Part shown: positions 17,622 through 25,329 of the stretch, piece after piece
Numbering within the stretch: the first letter of the stretch is position 1
Layout of the letters: every line of letters starts with the position of its first letter
Source of the DNA: Sphingobium cloacae
GTDB lineage: Bacteria > Pseudomonadota > Alphaproteobacteria > Sphingomonadales > Sphingomonadaceae
NCBI RefSeq assembly: GCF_002355855.1
Contig: NZ_AP017661.1
Span: 1 to 33,768, forward strand
DNA: 33,768 bases
Reading direction: 5' to 3'
Notes under the pieces: generated by a model
The model's input: the letters and a program-made list of their open reading frames with translations, nothing else
Database searches by the model: none
What the model was told of the DNA's origin: nothing
Made by a program: the position numbers and the translations under genes

Positions 17622-18570
17622 GCAAGCGGCGTGATCCCAATCCCGAGTTCGACCTGTTCATTCCGGCGCTCGGCGATCTTCCGCTCAAGGATCAGCGGGA
17701 GGTCATGGAGCGCCCGTTCTTCTCGCTCCAGAAGCGCAAGCGGCTGAAGCCGATCGAGTATCGCAGCCCGGACGGCGATGCCTGGGTGCGCGTCCAAGCC
17801 ATTCCCGATTACGGCATGGCCACGATCTGGGATGCCGATATCCTGATATGGGCCGCGTCCACGCTCAATCGCATGAAGCAGCAGGGGCTGAACGATCTGC
17901 CCCGCACGCTGACAACCACGCCCTACGACCTGCTGCGGGCGATCAAGCGGAGCACAGGGGCAGGGACTACCAGGAGCTGCAAGCCGCGCTTCTCCGGTTA
18001 CAGACGACTTCGATCACGACTTCGATCCGCGCGACGAAGCGCCGGCAGAAGGCCGGCTTCAACTGGCTCGACAGCTGGACCTTCGACACCGACGCCGAGA
18101 CGGAGCAGCCGCGCGGCATGACGCTGACCCTCTCGGATTGGGTCTATGAGGGCATCGTCAACGAGAAGTCGCTGCTCACCATGCACCCCGACTATTTCCT
18201 GCTTTCCGGAGGGCTGGAGCGGGCGCTCTACCGCATCGCGCGCAAGCACGCCGGTACGCAACGCGGTGGGTGGACGTGCCGGGTAGAGGTGCTCCGGGAC
18301 AAGACCGGCAGCGATGCCCAGCCCAAGGAGTTCAACCGGATGCTCCGGCGGGTGATCGAGGCCGACCAGCTCCCCGACTATGCGATGGAGCTGACCGAGA
18401 CGACGGACAAAAGCCCTGCCGTGCTGTTCAGGCTCCGTGGCGAGGCCGAGGCACTGGCACTCGCCGAGAGGATGCGCGCCGAGGAGGAGCGGCGCGCCCG
18501 TTTCGACGCCGAGCGCAAGCGGGCCGAGGAAGTCGATGCGCATATGGACCGGCTTGCCGGCCGACGCTGA
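17618..18570 (+). pseudogene. repA: Replication initiator protein A (RepA, RPA-type), one frameshift
   Basis: Plasmid initiator of the alphaproteobacterial replication initiator protein A group. It starts at GTG 17618, overlapping the upstream stop (GTGA). The first part reads FDLFIPALGDLPLKDQREVM, FFSLQKRKRLKPIEYRS and IWDADILIWAASTLNRM, then TPYDLLRAIKRSTG. A single base is missing in the run AGGGGCAGGG near 17957. The protein continues in the next frame with GRDYQELQAALLRLQTTSI, GFNWLDSW, MTLTLSDWVYEGIV, ILMHPDYFLL-like sequence and the end LAGRR. If the base is restored it encodes about 317 residues. Iterons start immediately after the stop, as expected for its origin. Because this origin looks complete, a sequencing error is plausible. 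Confidence 0.85.
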
Positions 18571-18900
18571 CTATCGGGGTATCACCCACCGCAGGCCTAG
18601 CTATCGGGGTTTCACCCACCGGCCAGCGATGCCGCCTGAACCCTGACATGGTCCGGTCGATGGTGGAGCGGCAGGCAGGCTGTGGATAACTGGCGCAGGA
18701 AGCACCTTTCCGTCTCCAGAGTCTCGGGGTTTCACCCACCTTGGCGTCGGGGTATCACCCACCACACTATCGGGGTATCACACACCGAATCACGGGGTTT
18801 CACCCACCGGGCGGTCCGGCAAGCAGTTGATAAACAAAGCAAGATTACGCTTTTTGAGCGGCTTAACTTGTTTAACGATTCCTATTTAACAGAATCTCTT
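18571..18900 (+). other. oriV: Iteron-type replication origin (oriV) of the RepA replicon
   Basis: Six direct 20-base iterons with core CGGGGTWTCACCCACC occur in one orientation: 18571-18590, 18601-18620, 18721-18740, 18744-18763, 18767-18786 (one mismatch, CACACACC) and 18789-18808. A DnaA box TGTGGATAA lies at 18681-18689 between the two iteron groups. An A+T-rich stretch (about 18828-18900) follows and could be the unwinding element. Position directly after repA supports RepA binding. Confidence 0.92.
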
Positions 18901-19141
18901 AACCGGCGAAGCTCATCCCGACGCAACCGAAAGGGGCAATGCGGAATTGGCCTATCGGCCAATGCGCCTTCAATCCGTGCCGGCTAACGCCGTCACCAGA
19001 GCGGCCTATCGGCCGCAGGGCTTCCGAGAGAAGCCAAGCGAAACCGGCGGTGTGTGCCTTTCAGCGTTTCGCCAGCGGAGAGGGCGGTAAGGCGCTACTT
19101 CAAAGCTCACCGTTCGATCTCCCGGGAACGGGTCAGTCCGA
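18901..19141. other. Noncoding gap between oriV and the VirD4 fragment
   Basis: No gene, iteron or clear terminator is visible here. The stretch lies downstream of both the origin and the minus-strand coupling-protein fragment and returns to high GC. Confidence 0.5.
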
Positions 19142-20046
19142 TCATGCCGGATCGAACAGACCGGCGAACTCGCGCTGGTCATAGTAGCGGACCTTGCTGG
19201 CCCAGAGCGGGCGTTCGCCCTGGCGCAGCAGCAGGAGGGTGTCGGCCGGCATCCGCATGATTTCGTCGGGCGTGACGAGCCGCCGCGCCGTGACATGCGT
19301 GCTGACGCTTTCCGAGGGGCCGGCGCGATTGTCACCCCAGCCAGTGCGCGCGACGTGCTGAGGGTCGCATATTCCAGCGTCGTGTCGCCGATCGTGCGGG
19401 AGAGCATGTCAGCGGTAGCGTGGTCATTGACCCCGAACGTCTGGATCACGCCGGCATTGGACAGGAAGGTGCCGGCGCGCTCGCCATAGAGAGCGCGGAG
19501 CTGGTGCATGTCCTGGAGGATCGGCCAGAGCTGGAGGCCATAGCCGGCCATCAGCCCCATCGCGCGCTCCACCGGCTCCAGTCGGCCGAGGGCGGCGAAC
19601 TCATCGAGCAGGAACAGCACGGGGCGTTCCGGGCGGGCAGGGGAGCGCGCCATGTCAGTGACGGCTTGCGCGACCAGCAGCCGCAGCCAGCGCGCATAGG
19701 TATAGAGCCGGTCGGGCGGCAGGCACAGGAACACGGTGCCGGGCCGCTCCTTCAGGTCCGCGAACCGGAAATCGGACGCCGACGTGCTTTCGACCAGGCG
19801 TGGGCTGTCGAGAAAGTGAGTGTGACGCTGCGCCGACGACAGCACGCCGGCGGCCTCGCGATCGGACTTGCCGAGCTGGCGGTTGGCGGCGCGCGCGATC
19901 AGGCCATGCGCGCCGGTGCTGGCCTGCATGTCCGCCAGCAGTGCGGCGAAGCCGGCGGGATCGCGGGTGAGCTTGTCGCGCACCGTGGCGAGCGTCGCTT
20001 GGGACACGGGCTCATGGACGACGGTGTGCAGGATGGCCCTTATGCA
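19142..20046 (-). pseudogene. VirD4/TraG-type coupling protein, C-terminal fragment with frameshift
   Basis: C-terminal half of a type IV secretion coupling ATPase. It shows FLDSPRLVESTSASDFRFAD, TVFLCLPPDRLYTYARWLRL, PVLFLLDEFAALGRLEPVER (Walker B, DEFAALG) and PILQDMHQLRALYGERAGTF. The first frame breaks near 19325. Restoring one base continues SESVSTHVTARRLVTPDEIM to YYDQREFAGLFDPA and TGA at 19142. The N-terminal half, including Walker A and the membrane anchor, is absent: an in-frame stop lies just upstream at 20047. No relaxase or other transfer genes are present, so this is a relic of conjugation functions. Confidence 0.85.
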
Positions 20047-20094
20047 TTAATCGGACACAGATTCACGGTAGGCGTCAGCGTCAGTGGAAGGGGA

Positions 20095-20610
20095 CTATTT
20101 CCGCAGGTCTTCGATGCCGAGTTCGCGCCACATCCAGGTGAAATCGTAGGTTGCCATCGGGTCGTTCGGTTCGGGGTGAGCGCTGCTACGGTTTTCGAGA
20201 TGCTTGAGCCACCCAGCTACTCGATAACGGCCTGCGGCCGTTCGAACGGCCGCACGTGGGCTGATGTCCCCAAGCATTCCAACGGGTTCATCGAGCGTCG
20301 CGCGGTACTGGCGGTCGAGCATGGCATGAACGAGCGGGGTTGCCACCTCTGGCGCAATGGCCGGTGCCGGTTCGGATGTTGTCAGTCCCTCGGCCCGCGC
20401 GGCCATGGCCTGTTCGATCGTCTCGATCGTGGTCAGCGGCGAGCCGACCAACCCGGCGAGCGCATCGGTGATGAGCGCGGTACCGCGTTTCGCCCGCTCG
20501 GCCGAGGTGACGGCGAGAACCAGAGCCCGGCCTTTCAATTCGACATTGCCGAGCACCGGGGTGCCGTTCGCCATCGTCACACCCCACGCCATACGGCCAG
20601 TGCTTCTCGC
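20095..20610 (-). pseudogene. Unidentified plasmid protein, 5' truncated by IS6100
   Basis: The open frame enters from the IS6100 boundary and runs to a TAG at 20095. Visible features are VLGNVELKGRALVLAVTSAE, GLVGSPLTTIETIEQ and the C-terminus ending TYDFTWMWRELGIEDLRK. The protein looks genuine from codon use and amphipathic pattern. I associate it with conserved hypothetical proteins on proteobacterial plasmids but cannot name a function. The internal Met at 20592 is not a likely native start because IS6100 removed the true 5' end. Confidence 0.55.
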
Positions 20611-21490
20611 GGCTCTGTTGCAAAGATTGGCGGCAGTCAGAGGTAGGCTGTCGCTCTGCGCCGATCAGGCGGCTGCTGCGAAATGGTGGTTGAGCATGCC
20701 CATGGCCTCCGTCAGCGCCGAGGGCCCAATGCCAAAAGCTCTCTCCACAAGGCGCACCTCGCCCCTGATGCCGGGCTGCAGGCACCAGGGGCGAGCCTGT
20801 CCTTTGCGCAGGGCTCGCATGACTTCGAATCCCTTGATCGTGGCATAGGCCGTGGGGATCGATTTGAAACCGCGCACCGGCTTGATCAGTATCTTGAGCT
20901 TTCCGTGATCGGCCTCGATCACGTTATTGAGATACTTCACCTGCCGGTGGGCCGTCTCCCGGTCCAGCTTTCCTTCGCGCTTCAATTCGGTGATCGCTGC
21001 ACCATAGCTCGGCGCTTTGTCGGTATTGAGCGTGGCAGGCTTTTCCCAGTGCTTCAGGCCTCGCAGGGCCTTGCCCAGGAACCGCTTCGCTGCCTTGGCG
21101 CTGCGGGTCGGCGACAGGTAGAAATCGATCGTGTCGCCCCGCTTGTCGACTGCCCGGTACAGGTAGGTCCACTTGCCCCGCACCTTGACGTAGGTTTCAT
21201 CCAGGCGCCAGCTCGGATCAAAGCCACGCCGCCAGAACCAGCGCAGCCGCTTCTCCATCTCCGGGGCGTAGCACTGGACCCAGCGATAGATCGTCGTATG
21301 GTCGACCGAAATGCCGCGTTCCGCCAGCATTTCCTCAAGGTCGCGATAGCTGATCGGATAGCGACAATACCAGCGCACCGCCCACAGGATCACATCACCC
21401 TGGAAATGGCGCCACTTGAAATCCGTCATCGTTCCGTCCGTCCAATCTCCGCCAAGCATGCTCAAGCTTCACGATTTTTGCAACAGAGCC
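20611..21490 (-). mobile_element. IS6100 (IS6 family)
   Basis: Exactly 880 bp, bounded by the 14-base terminal repeats GGCTCTGTTGCAAA (left) and TTTGCAACAGAGCC (right), with a single minus-strand transposase. The flanking octamers, CTTCTCGC and GCTCAGGC, differ, so there is no target duplication. Adjacent genes on both sides are truncated, which indicates an IS6100-mediated deletion or recombination rather than a simple insertion. Confidence 0.97.
20665..21429 (-). CDS. tnpA: IS6100 transposase
   Basis: A 254-residue IS6-family DDE transposase with MTDFKWRHFQGDVILWAVRW at the start. The helix-turn-helix region is SVDHTTIYRWVQCY, and the catalytic triad appears in RLDETYVKVRGKW, TLNTDKAPSYG and NVIEADHGKLK. 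It ends NHHFAAAA. An upstream in-frame ATG at 21465 lies nearer the terminal repeat, but the MTDFK start is the customary one. It is intact and probably functional, and catalyses replicative transposition and cointegrate formation. Confidence 0.95.
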   Translation of the reverse strand: MTDFKWRHFQGDVILWAVRWYCRYPISYRDLEEMLAERGISVDHTTIYRWVQCYAPEMEKRLRWFWRRGFDPSWRLDETYVKVRGKWTYLYRAVDKRGDTIDFYLSPTRSAKAAKRFLGKALRGLKHWEKPATLNTDKAPSYGAAITELKREGKLDRETAHRQVKYLNNVIEADHGKLKILIKPVRGFKSIPTAYATIKGFEVMRALRKGQARPWCLQPGIRGEVRLVERAFGIGPSALTEAMGMLNHHFAAAA

Positions 21491-21640
21491 GCTCAGGCTG
21501 CTATGGCCCAACGCGACACGTCCGTTTCCGACCTCTGCAAGGAACTCGGGATCGAGCGCGTCACTCTCTACCGCTATGTCGGTCCCAACGGGGAACTCCG
21601 GGATTACGGTCAGCGCGTGCTTGCTGCCAAAACGCGATGA
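21491..21640 (+). pseudogene. Serine resolvase C-terminal fragment
   Basis: Forty-nine codons beginning at the IS6100 edge read QAAMAQRDTSVSDLCKELG and IERVTLYRYVGPNGELRDYG, the helix-turn-helix tail typical of Tn3-type resolvases. The catalytic domain has been deleted. Its TGA overlaps the ATG of the following acetyltransferase (ATGA), so the two genes were once translationally coupled. Confidence 0.75.
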
Positions 21641-22167
21641 TGATGACGGGAGCCCCGATCAAACTTACCCAAGCGGACGCCGCAGACGTTGCAGACCTGT
21701 ACAACCGTTGCAGCGACTATTTCCTGTTGCAGGACGGGGCCGCGCCCACGCTGGACGATGCTCGCGAGCTTTTCTCCGATGTGCCGCCCGAAAAGAGCGC
21801 CCACAATCAAGCTGTCCTGGGATGGAAGGGGCCTGGCGGCCTATATGCAATCGCGGCCATCCTCCGCGATTATCCGCGTGATGGCACATGGTATCTCGGC
21901 TTCATGATCGTAGATGCCGCACAGCGTGGTCGTGGCGTCGGACGCTCAATTTACTCGACGGTCGAAAGCTGGGCCGCTGCGAGAGGTGCCACAGAGATTC
22001 GGTTGGCCGTGCTGGAAGCGAATGAAGCGGCAGAGCGATTTTGGCGTTCTCTCGGCTTCATTGAGTATCGGCGCGTTGGGCCAGACACCTTCAAAATGCG
22101 TAGCCATCGCCGGATAGAACTGAGCCGTCGCCTTTCTGGCGCGACCGTAGAAGGCAGCAACAAGTAA
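21637..22167 (+). CDS. GNAT-family N-acetyltransferase
   Basis: A 176-residue GNAT protein. The acetyl-CoA binding motif A is VDAAQRGRGVGRSIYSTVES. The strand-turn region LAVLEANEAAERFWRSLGFI, typical of motif B, follows. The start MMMTGAPIKLTQADA overlaps the stop of the resolvase fragment. The substrate is unknown: the protein is not recognisably one of the standard aminoglycoside or streptothricin acetyltransferases. Association with a resolvase suggests it travelled as transposon cargo. Its original promoter is lost behind IS6100, so expression may depend on the insertion sequence or on read-through. Confidence 0.85.
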   Translation: MMMTGAPIKLTQADAADVADLYNRCSDYFLLQDGAAPTLDDARELFSDVPPEKSAHNQAVLGWKGPGGLYAIAAILRDYPRDGTWYLGFMIVDAAQRGRGVGRSIYSTVESWAAARGATEIRLAVLEANEAAERFWRSLGFIEYRRVGPDTFKMRSHRRIELSRRLSGATVEGSNK

Positions 22168-22360
22168 GATCTCGCGCCGGCTATCTGGGCGAGCTTGGCG
22201 TAGGATTCCGCCCCCTCCCGCAAACGCCCCCTTTCAGTGACGCATGTGGGAGAGACGCGAACCGGCTTGGCCGATCGTGACGCTCTTATATCTATCATCT
22301 GTATATCACAACGCTACCGATATGCTGTCATTTCGACACTAGAAAGACATATGGGCGCGT
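22168..22360. promoter_or_regulatory. A+T-rich control region of the second SprT-ParA module
   Basis: No gene lies here. The 3' half (22288-22352) is A+T-rich, with CTTATATCTATCATCTGTAT and then TATCACAACGCTACCGATAT. It contains TGTATATC, a motif also found upstream of parA3 at 23359-23366. It probably holds the promoter of the structured leader and a binding site for the module's regulator. The equivalent region in front of the first module has been replaced by a Tn3 end. Confidence 0.4.
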
Positions 22361-22395
22361 CCCTTCGGGCACGGCTCTATCTCCGCCTGAAGGCT

Positions 22396-22688
22396 CCGAC
22401 CAAGCCCGCAAGCGGTCTTGGCGCATAAGCGTGACGATCCTCGCGTGAGGGCCGGGGCAAGGCCCCTGCCCTGCGATGCCGGCGTGCGCCGGCGTCGATG
22501 TTCGTTCGAGGGAGAAAGGCGGTCCCGGCCGCCTCTCCCCCGCAACGGGATTAGACGGGACCGTGTTCCGTCCGCTTCGCGCCCGGTGCCCGCACCACCC
22601 CCATCGAATCCCGCTGCCCCCCTCTCTCGCCGGCTGCTCCGCGCGAACTCGGGGCGATGGCGAGAGGCCATCGCCCCGAAGGGCGATT
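22396..22688 (+). ncRNA. Structured 5' leader of SprT-like gene 2 (candidate cis-regulatory RNA)
   Basis: Same hairpin order as at 15640. The stems are: CCAAG-CCG with CGG-CTTGG (22400-22421, internal C.T mismatch retained); AGGGC-GGGGC with GCCCC-GCCCT (22448-22472); GATGCCGGC with GCCGGCGTC (22475-22496); GGGAGA and GGCGG with CCGCC and TCTCCC (22510-22539); GACGGGA with TTCCGTC (22554-22572); GGGGCGATGG with CCATCGCCCC (22651-22677); and CGCCC with GGGCG (22673-22686). The last two overlap and cannot form together. The Shine-Dalgarno GAAGGGAG follows. Stem bases differ from copy 1 but pair in both, which argues for RNA structure. Confidence 0.62.
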
Positions 22689-22705
22689 TGAAGGGAGTAG
22701 AAGGC

Positions 22706-23344
22706 ATGACGCAGGACAATCGCGAAAGCTGGCTCAACCGGGTGGCGGCGGGCATGGCTCCGCTGTTCGAGGCGCTGGAAAGCCCCCTGCCCTCGCGCGT
22801 GCGGGTCGCGATCGGCTTCACCAGCAGAGGCGCGAAGGGCAAGGCGATCGGCGAGTGCTGGGACAACCGCTTGAGTGCGGACGGGCATTTTGAAATCTTC
22901 ATCCGTCCGGACCTGGCGCACGCGCCCGACGCGATGCCGGCGCAGATCGCGGCCATTCTCGCGCATGAGCTGGTCCATGCCGCCGTCGGCATCCCGGCAG
23001 GGCATGGGAAGGCGTTTAAACGGGTCGCGCTGGGGCTGGGCCTTGTCGGGCCGATGCGCGCCACCACCCCCGGCGAGGCGTTCCTTGCCGCCGTCGCGCC
23101 GATCCTTGATGCCGCTGGCCCCCTCCCCCATGCCCGTCTCGACACGGACGGGGAGTCGACCGCGCCCAGGAAGCAGAAAACCCGGATGCTCAAATGCGAG
23201 TGTGCGGAGTGCGGCTATACGGTCAGGACCGCGCGCAAATGGTTGGAGCTGGCCGGAGCGCCGCTTTGCCCGATCGAGGATCACGGCCAGATGAGCCATG
23301 AGCCGCTGGACGACGACGAGGATGAGGAAGGCGAGGGGGAATAA
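22706..23344 (+). CDS. SprT-like zinc metallopeptidase-fold protein, copy 2
   Basis: A 212-residue paralogue of the protein at 15940, sharing WGxCWDN-like GECWDNR, FEIFIRPDLAHAPDAM, the zinc motif HELVHAAVG and the C-terminal CECAECGYTVRTARKW zinc-ribbon part. It differs mainly in an acidic tail (DDDEDEEGEGE). The ATG at 22706 follows GGGAGTAGAAGG and the structured leader. A ParA and a ribbon-helix-helix gene follow, as in the first module. Divergence between the copies suggests they came from two related plasmids that fused rather than from a recent tandem duplication. The function is unknown. Confidence 0.85.
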   Translation: MTQDNRESWLNRVAAGMAPLFEALESPLPSRVRVAIGFTSRGAKGKAIGECWDNRLSADGHFEIFIRPDLAHAPDAMPAQIAAILAHELVHAAVGIPAGHGKAFKRVALGLGLVGPMRATTPGEAFLAAVAPILDAAGPLPHARLDTDGESTAPRKQKTRMLKCECAECGYTVRTARKWLELAGAPLCPIEDHGQMSHEPLDDDEDEEGEGE

Positions 23345-23358
23345 GCGCCCCGATCAAA

Positions 23359-23388
23359 TGTATATCGCCTAGCATTACAAATGCTGCT
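23359..23388. promoter_or_regulatory. Candidate operator or centromere site upstream of parA3
   Basis: TGTATATC is followed by the perfect palindrome AGCATTACAAATGCT (6-bp arms, 3-base centre), 40-50 bases before the parA3 ATG. Related sequences lie at 22305-22330 (TGTATATC, then ATATGCTG) and just after parA3 (TTGTATAGCATAATG, 24054-24068). A site for the module's ribbon-helix-helix protein is likely but unproven. Confidence 0.5.
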
Positions 23389-23424
23389 AAAGCGCAACCA
23401 TATTGCCAGCGGAGCGAGAGCAGA

Positions 23425-24060
23425 ATGATATTGGCAGTCGGAAACACCAAGGGCGGTGTCGGCAAGACGACCCTTGCCGTCAACCTCGCGGTGGCGCGCG
23501 CGCTTGCGGGCCGCGACCTCTTGCTGGTGGACGGCGACGAGCAGGGGACCGCCCTCACCTTCACCGAGTTGCGCGCCGATCGGCTTGGGCAAGCTGGCTA
23601 TACCGCCGTTGCGCTCACCGGCGCGGCGCTTCGCAGCCAGGTCCGCCAGCTCGCGGCCAAATATGACGATATTATCATTGACGTGGGCGGCCGTGATACC
23701 GGCTCGCTGCGCGCCGCGCTCACCGTCGCTGACATGTTGCTGGTGCCGGTGCAGCCGCGCAGCTTCGACGTGTGGGCGCTTGACCAGGTTGCGGCGCTGG
23801 TGGCCGAGGCGCGCGAGATCAACGAGGGCTTGCGCGCCGTCGCCGTGCTGAACGGCGCGGACGCGCAAGGGGCCGACAATGAGGCCGCCTTGGACATGAT
23901 CGGCGATATCGAAGGGATCGAGGTGCTGCCCACGTCGATCGTGCGGCGCAAGGCGTTCCCGAACGCGGCGGCCGAAGGCAGGTCGGTAGTGGAGCAATCT
24001 CCGCGTGACGCCAAGGCGATCGACGAGCTGGCCGCATTGGTCAGCGCGGTATTTGTATAG
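23425..24060 (+). CDS. parA: ParA-family ATPase of the third module
   Basis: A 211-residue small ParA ATPase with a canonical deviant Walker A KGGVGKTT (9-16), A' LLLVDGDEQGTA and Walker B DDIIIDVGGRDTG. There is no N-terminal helix-turn-helix, so it is of the ParF-like small type. A ribbon-helix-helix partner follows 25 bases later. This is the third ParA on the molecule and is only distantly similar to ParA2, although both follow SprT-like genes. It may have partitioned the plasmid that carried the truncated Rep_3 initiator at 25330. Confidence 0.9.
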   Translation: MILAVGNTKGGVGKTTLAVNLAVARALAGRDLLLVDGDEQGTALTFTELRADRLGQAGYTAVALTGAALRSQVRQLAAKYDDIIIDVGGRDTGSLRAALTVADMLLVPVQPRSFDVWALDQVAALVAEAREINEGLRAVAVLNGADAQGADNEAALDMIGDIEGIEVLPTSIVRRKAFPNAAAEGRSVVEQSPRDAKAIDELAALVSAVFV

Positions 24061-24085
24061 CATAATGATAGCGGAGTGAATTGCG

Positions 24086-24366
24086 ATGGCTATCGCTCGT
24101 AAACCGAACAGCAAGCCCAAGCCCCGATGGATGAGGCGGCGGCCGATGCCTTCATTGCCGGGGCGGCCAAGCCGGAGGCCGCGCCGATCGCGGCCGACGC
24201 CGGCGAGGCGGGGCAGGGGGCCGAGCCGCGCAAGTCGCCCGTTATGCTCCGTTTCGATCGCGCCTTGCTGGCGAAGGTCGATGCGGCCGCCAAGCGGCGC
24301 GGGATCAGTCGCAGCGCGTGGATTCAGTTCACCGTCAGCCGCGCGCTCGACGCCGGCGAGGGCTAG
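24086..24366 (+). pseudogene. Ribbon-helix-helix partner of parA3, one-base frameshift
   Basis: The start MAIARKPNSKPKP (ATG 24086, with GGAG upstream) is typical of the family. After a missing base near 24122 the protein continues as MDEAAADAFIAGAAKPEAAP, then KSPVMLRFDRALLAKVDAAA, and ends ISRSAWIQFTVSRALDAGEG. The second part is a ribbon-helix-helix DNA-binding domain. With the base restored it would be about 93 residues. Starting at the internal ATG 24127 would give 79 residues but lacks a ribosome-binding site. A sequencing error is as likely as a mutation. Confidence 0.75.
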
Positions 24367-24371
24367 GCGGC

Positions 24372-24875
24372 CTAAGCGGCGTCGTCCTGCTCGAACAGGG
24401 CGGCAAGATTCGCCAGCGACGATGCCATGCCGGCGTGATGGTCGGCCGCCGAAATGCCGGGGGGCACGTCCTCGGCTGTCACTTCAACAGTGGTGCCGCC
24501 TAGCGCCAGCGCCAGCCTCCACGTCATCGTCATCGTGCCGGCGAAAGCAGGATCGGTCGACTCGAACTCGAACGCCTGCTTGACGCACCGGCCCCGATCC
24601 AGCGTCAGAAACCGGCCTTTCACAACGTCGGTATTCGCTGTCGTCTTGGCGCTGCCGGATCGCGGATCGAAGGTGAGCGTGATTTGCAGCGCGCCATCTG
24701 GCTCAGGCTCGAACCTGTCGATGGTCGCGCGCGCGCCTTCGGGCGCGATCCAGTGGGCGAACTGGCCCGGATCGGTGAGGGCCTGATAGACGCGCTTAGG
24801 CGTGGCCCGGATGAACCGGGAAGCGCGATCGGTGCGCCGATTTGCGCCGAGCGCGGAAACCGGATCGTCCGTCAT
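24372..24875 (-). CDS. SRPBCC / AHSA1-domain protein
   Basis: A 167-residue START-like (SRPBCC) protein of the activator-of-Hsp90-ATPase-homologue type. It shows SRFIRATPKRVYQALTDPGQ near the start, FAHWIAPEGARATIDRFEPE, and the closing helix HHAGMASSLANLAALFEQ. Such proteins bind hydrophobic ligands; no specific substrate can be named. It starts 2 bases after the stop of the membrane protein gene on the same strand, so the two form an operon that converges on the parA3 module. It is an ordinary chromosomal-type cargo pair. Confidence 0.85.
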   Translation of the reverse strand: MTDDPVSALGANRRTDRASRFIRATPKRVYQALTDPGQFAHWIAPEGARATIDRFEPEPDGALQITLTFDPRSGSAKTTANTDVVKGRFLTLDRGRCVKQAFEFESTDPAFAGTMTMTWRLALALGGTTVEVTAEDVPPGISAADHHAGMASSLANLAALFEQDDAA

Positions 24876-24877
24876 AG

Positions 24878-25282
24878 TCAGCTCGCTATTATCCTAGCGC
24901 CCTTCCTCGCAGCCGCACGAAAGAAGGCCGCTGAAATCAGCCACAGCGCCGCGAACACGCCGCTGAACACCAAAGCCTTGAACGCGCCGTCCGGCGTGCT
25001 TGCGACCGCGCCATCGGTCGCAACGGCGGAACCGAGCAAGACTTGCATGATCGCCACGCCCAGCATGGTCCGCGCCATGCCAGCGGGCCGAAACCACGCG
25101 GCGAAGCCACCTACAACGGCCGCCATGATGAGCAGGAAAAAGCCGATACTCGCACCACCCAAGCCATCGTCGCGGACGATGGTGGTCCACATCGTCAGGA
25201 ATGATGTCACGATCGCGACGGCCACTCCGGCACGGTAGGACCGGCTTCCGCTCACGCCGGCCCGCTCTCTCGACCCAATCAT
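24878..25282 (-). CDS. Four-helix integral membrane protein
   Basis: A 134-residue hydrophobic protein with about four transmembrane segments: AGVAVAIVTSFLTMWTTIV, IGFFLLIMAAVVGGFAAWF, TMLGVAIMQVLLGSAVA and LVFSGVFAALWLISAAFF. The basic C-terminus ARKGARIIAS is cytoplasmic by the positive-inside rule. The chosen start MIGSRERAG (25282) has AGGAGGCAGGCAC upstream; a longer form from 25333 lacks support. It resembles small uncharacterised membrane proteins that are commonly encoded next to SRPBCC genes in sphingomonads. Confidence 0.75.
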   Translation of the reverse strand: MIGSRERAGVSGSRSYRAGVAVAIVTSFLTMWTTIVRDDGLGGASIGFFLLIMAAVVGGFAAWFRPAGMARTMLGVAIMQVLLGSAVATDGAVASTPDGAFKALVFSGVFAALWLISAAFFRAAARKGARIIAS

Positions 25283-25329
25283 GTGCCTGCCTCCTGTTGC
25301 GCGCGAAAGGTGAGTTTTGGGGTAGCTCC

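Noticed and set aside
18571..18808. Regular repeats resembling a CRISPR array
   Set aside because: The repeats are 20 bases with irregular spacing of 3 to 100 bases and lie after repA with a DnaA box. They are iterons, and no cas genes are present.
19142..20046. Evidence that the plasmid is self-transmissible
   Set aside because: Only half of a VirD4-type coupling protein is present. No relaxase, oriT or mating-pair genes were found.
20683..21636. Plus-strand frame running through IS6100 into the acetyltransferase
   Set aside because: It is antisense to the IS6100 transposase. Only the part from ATG 21637 has GNAT motifs.
21637..22167. Aminoglycoside-resistance acetyltransferase
   Set aside because: The GNAT fold is clear, but there is no match that I can recall to known aac or sat proteins, so resistance is not claimed.
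22328..23299. Long minus-strand frames opposite SprT-like gene 2 and its leader
   Set aside because: They are antisense to a gene with clear metallopeptidase motifs and have no family signature.
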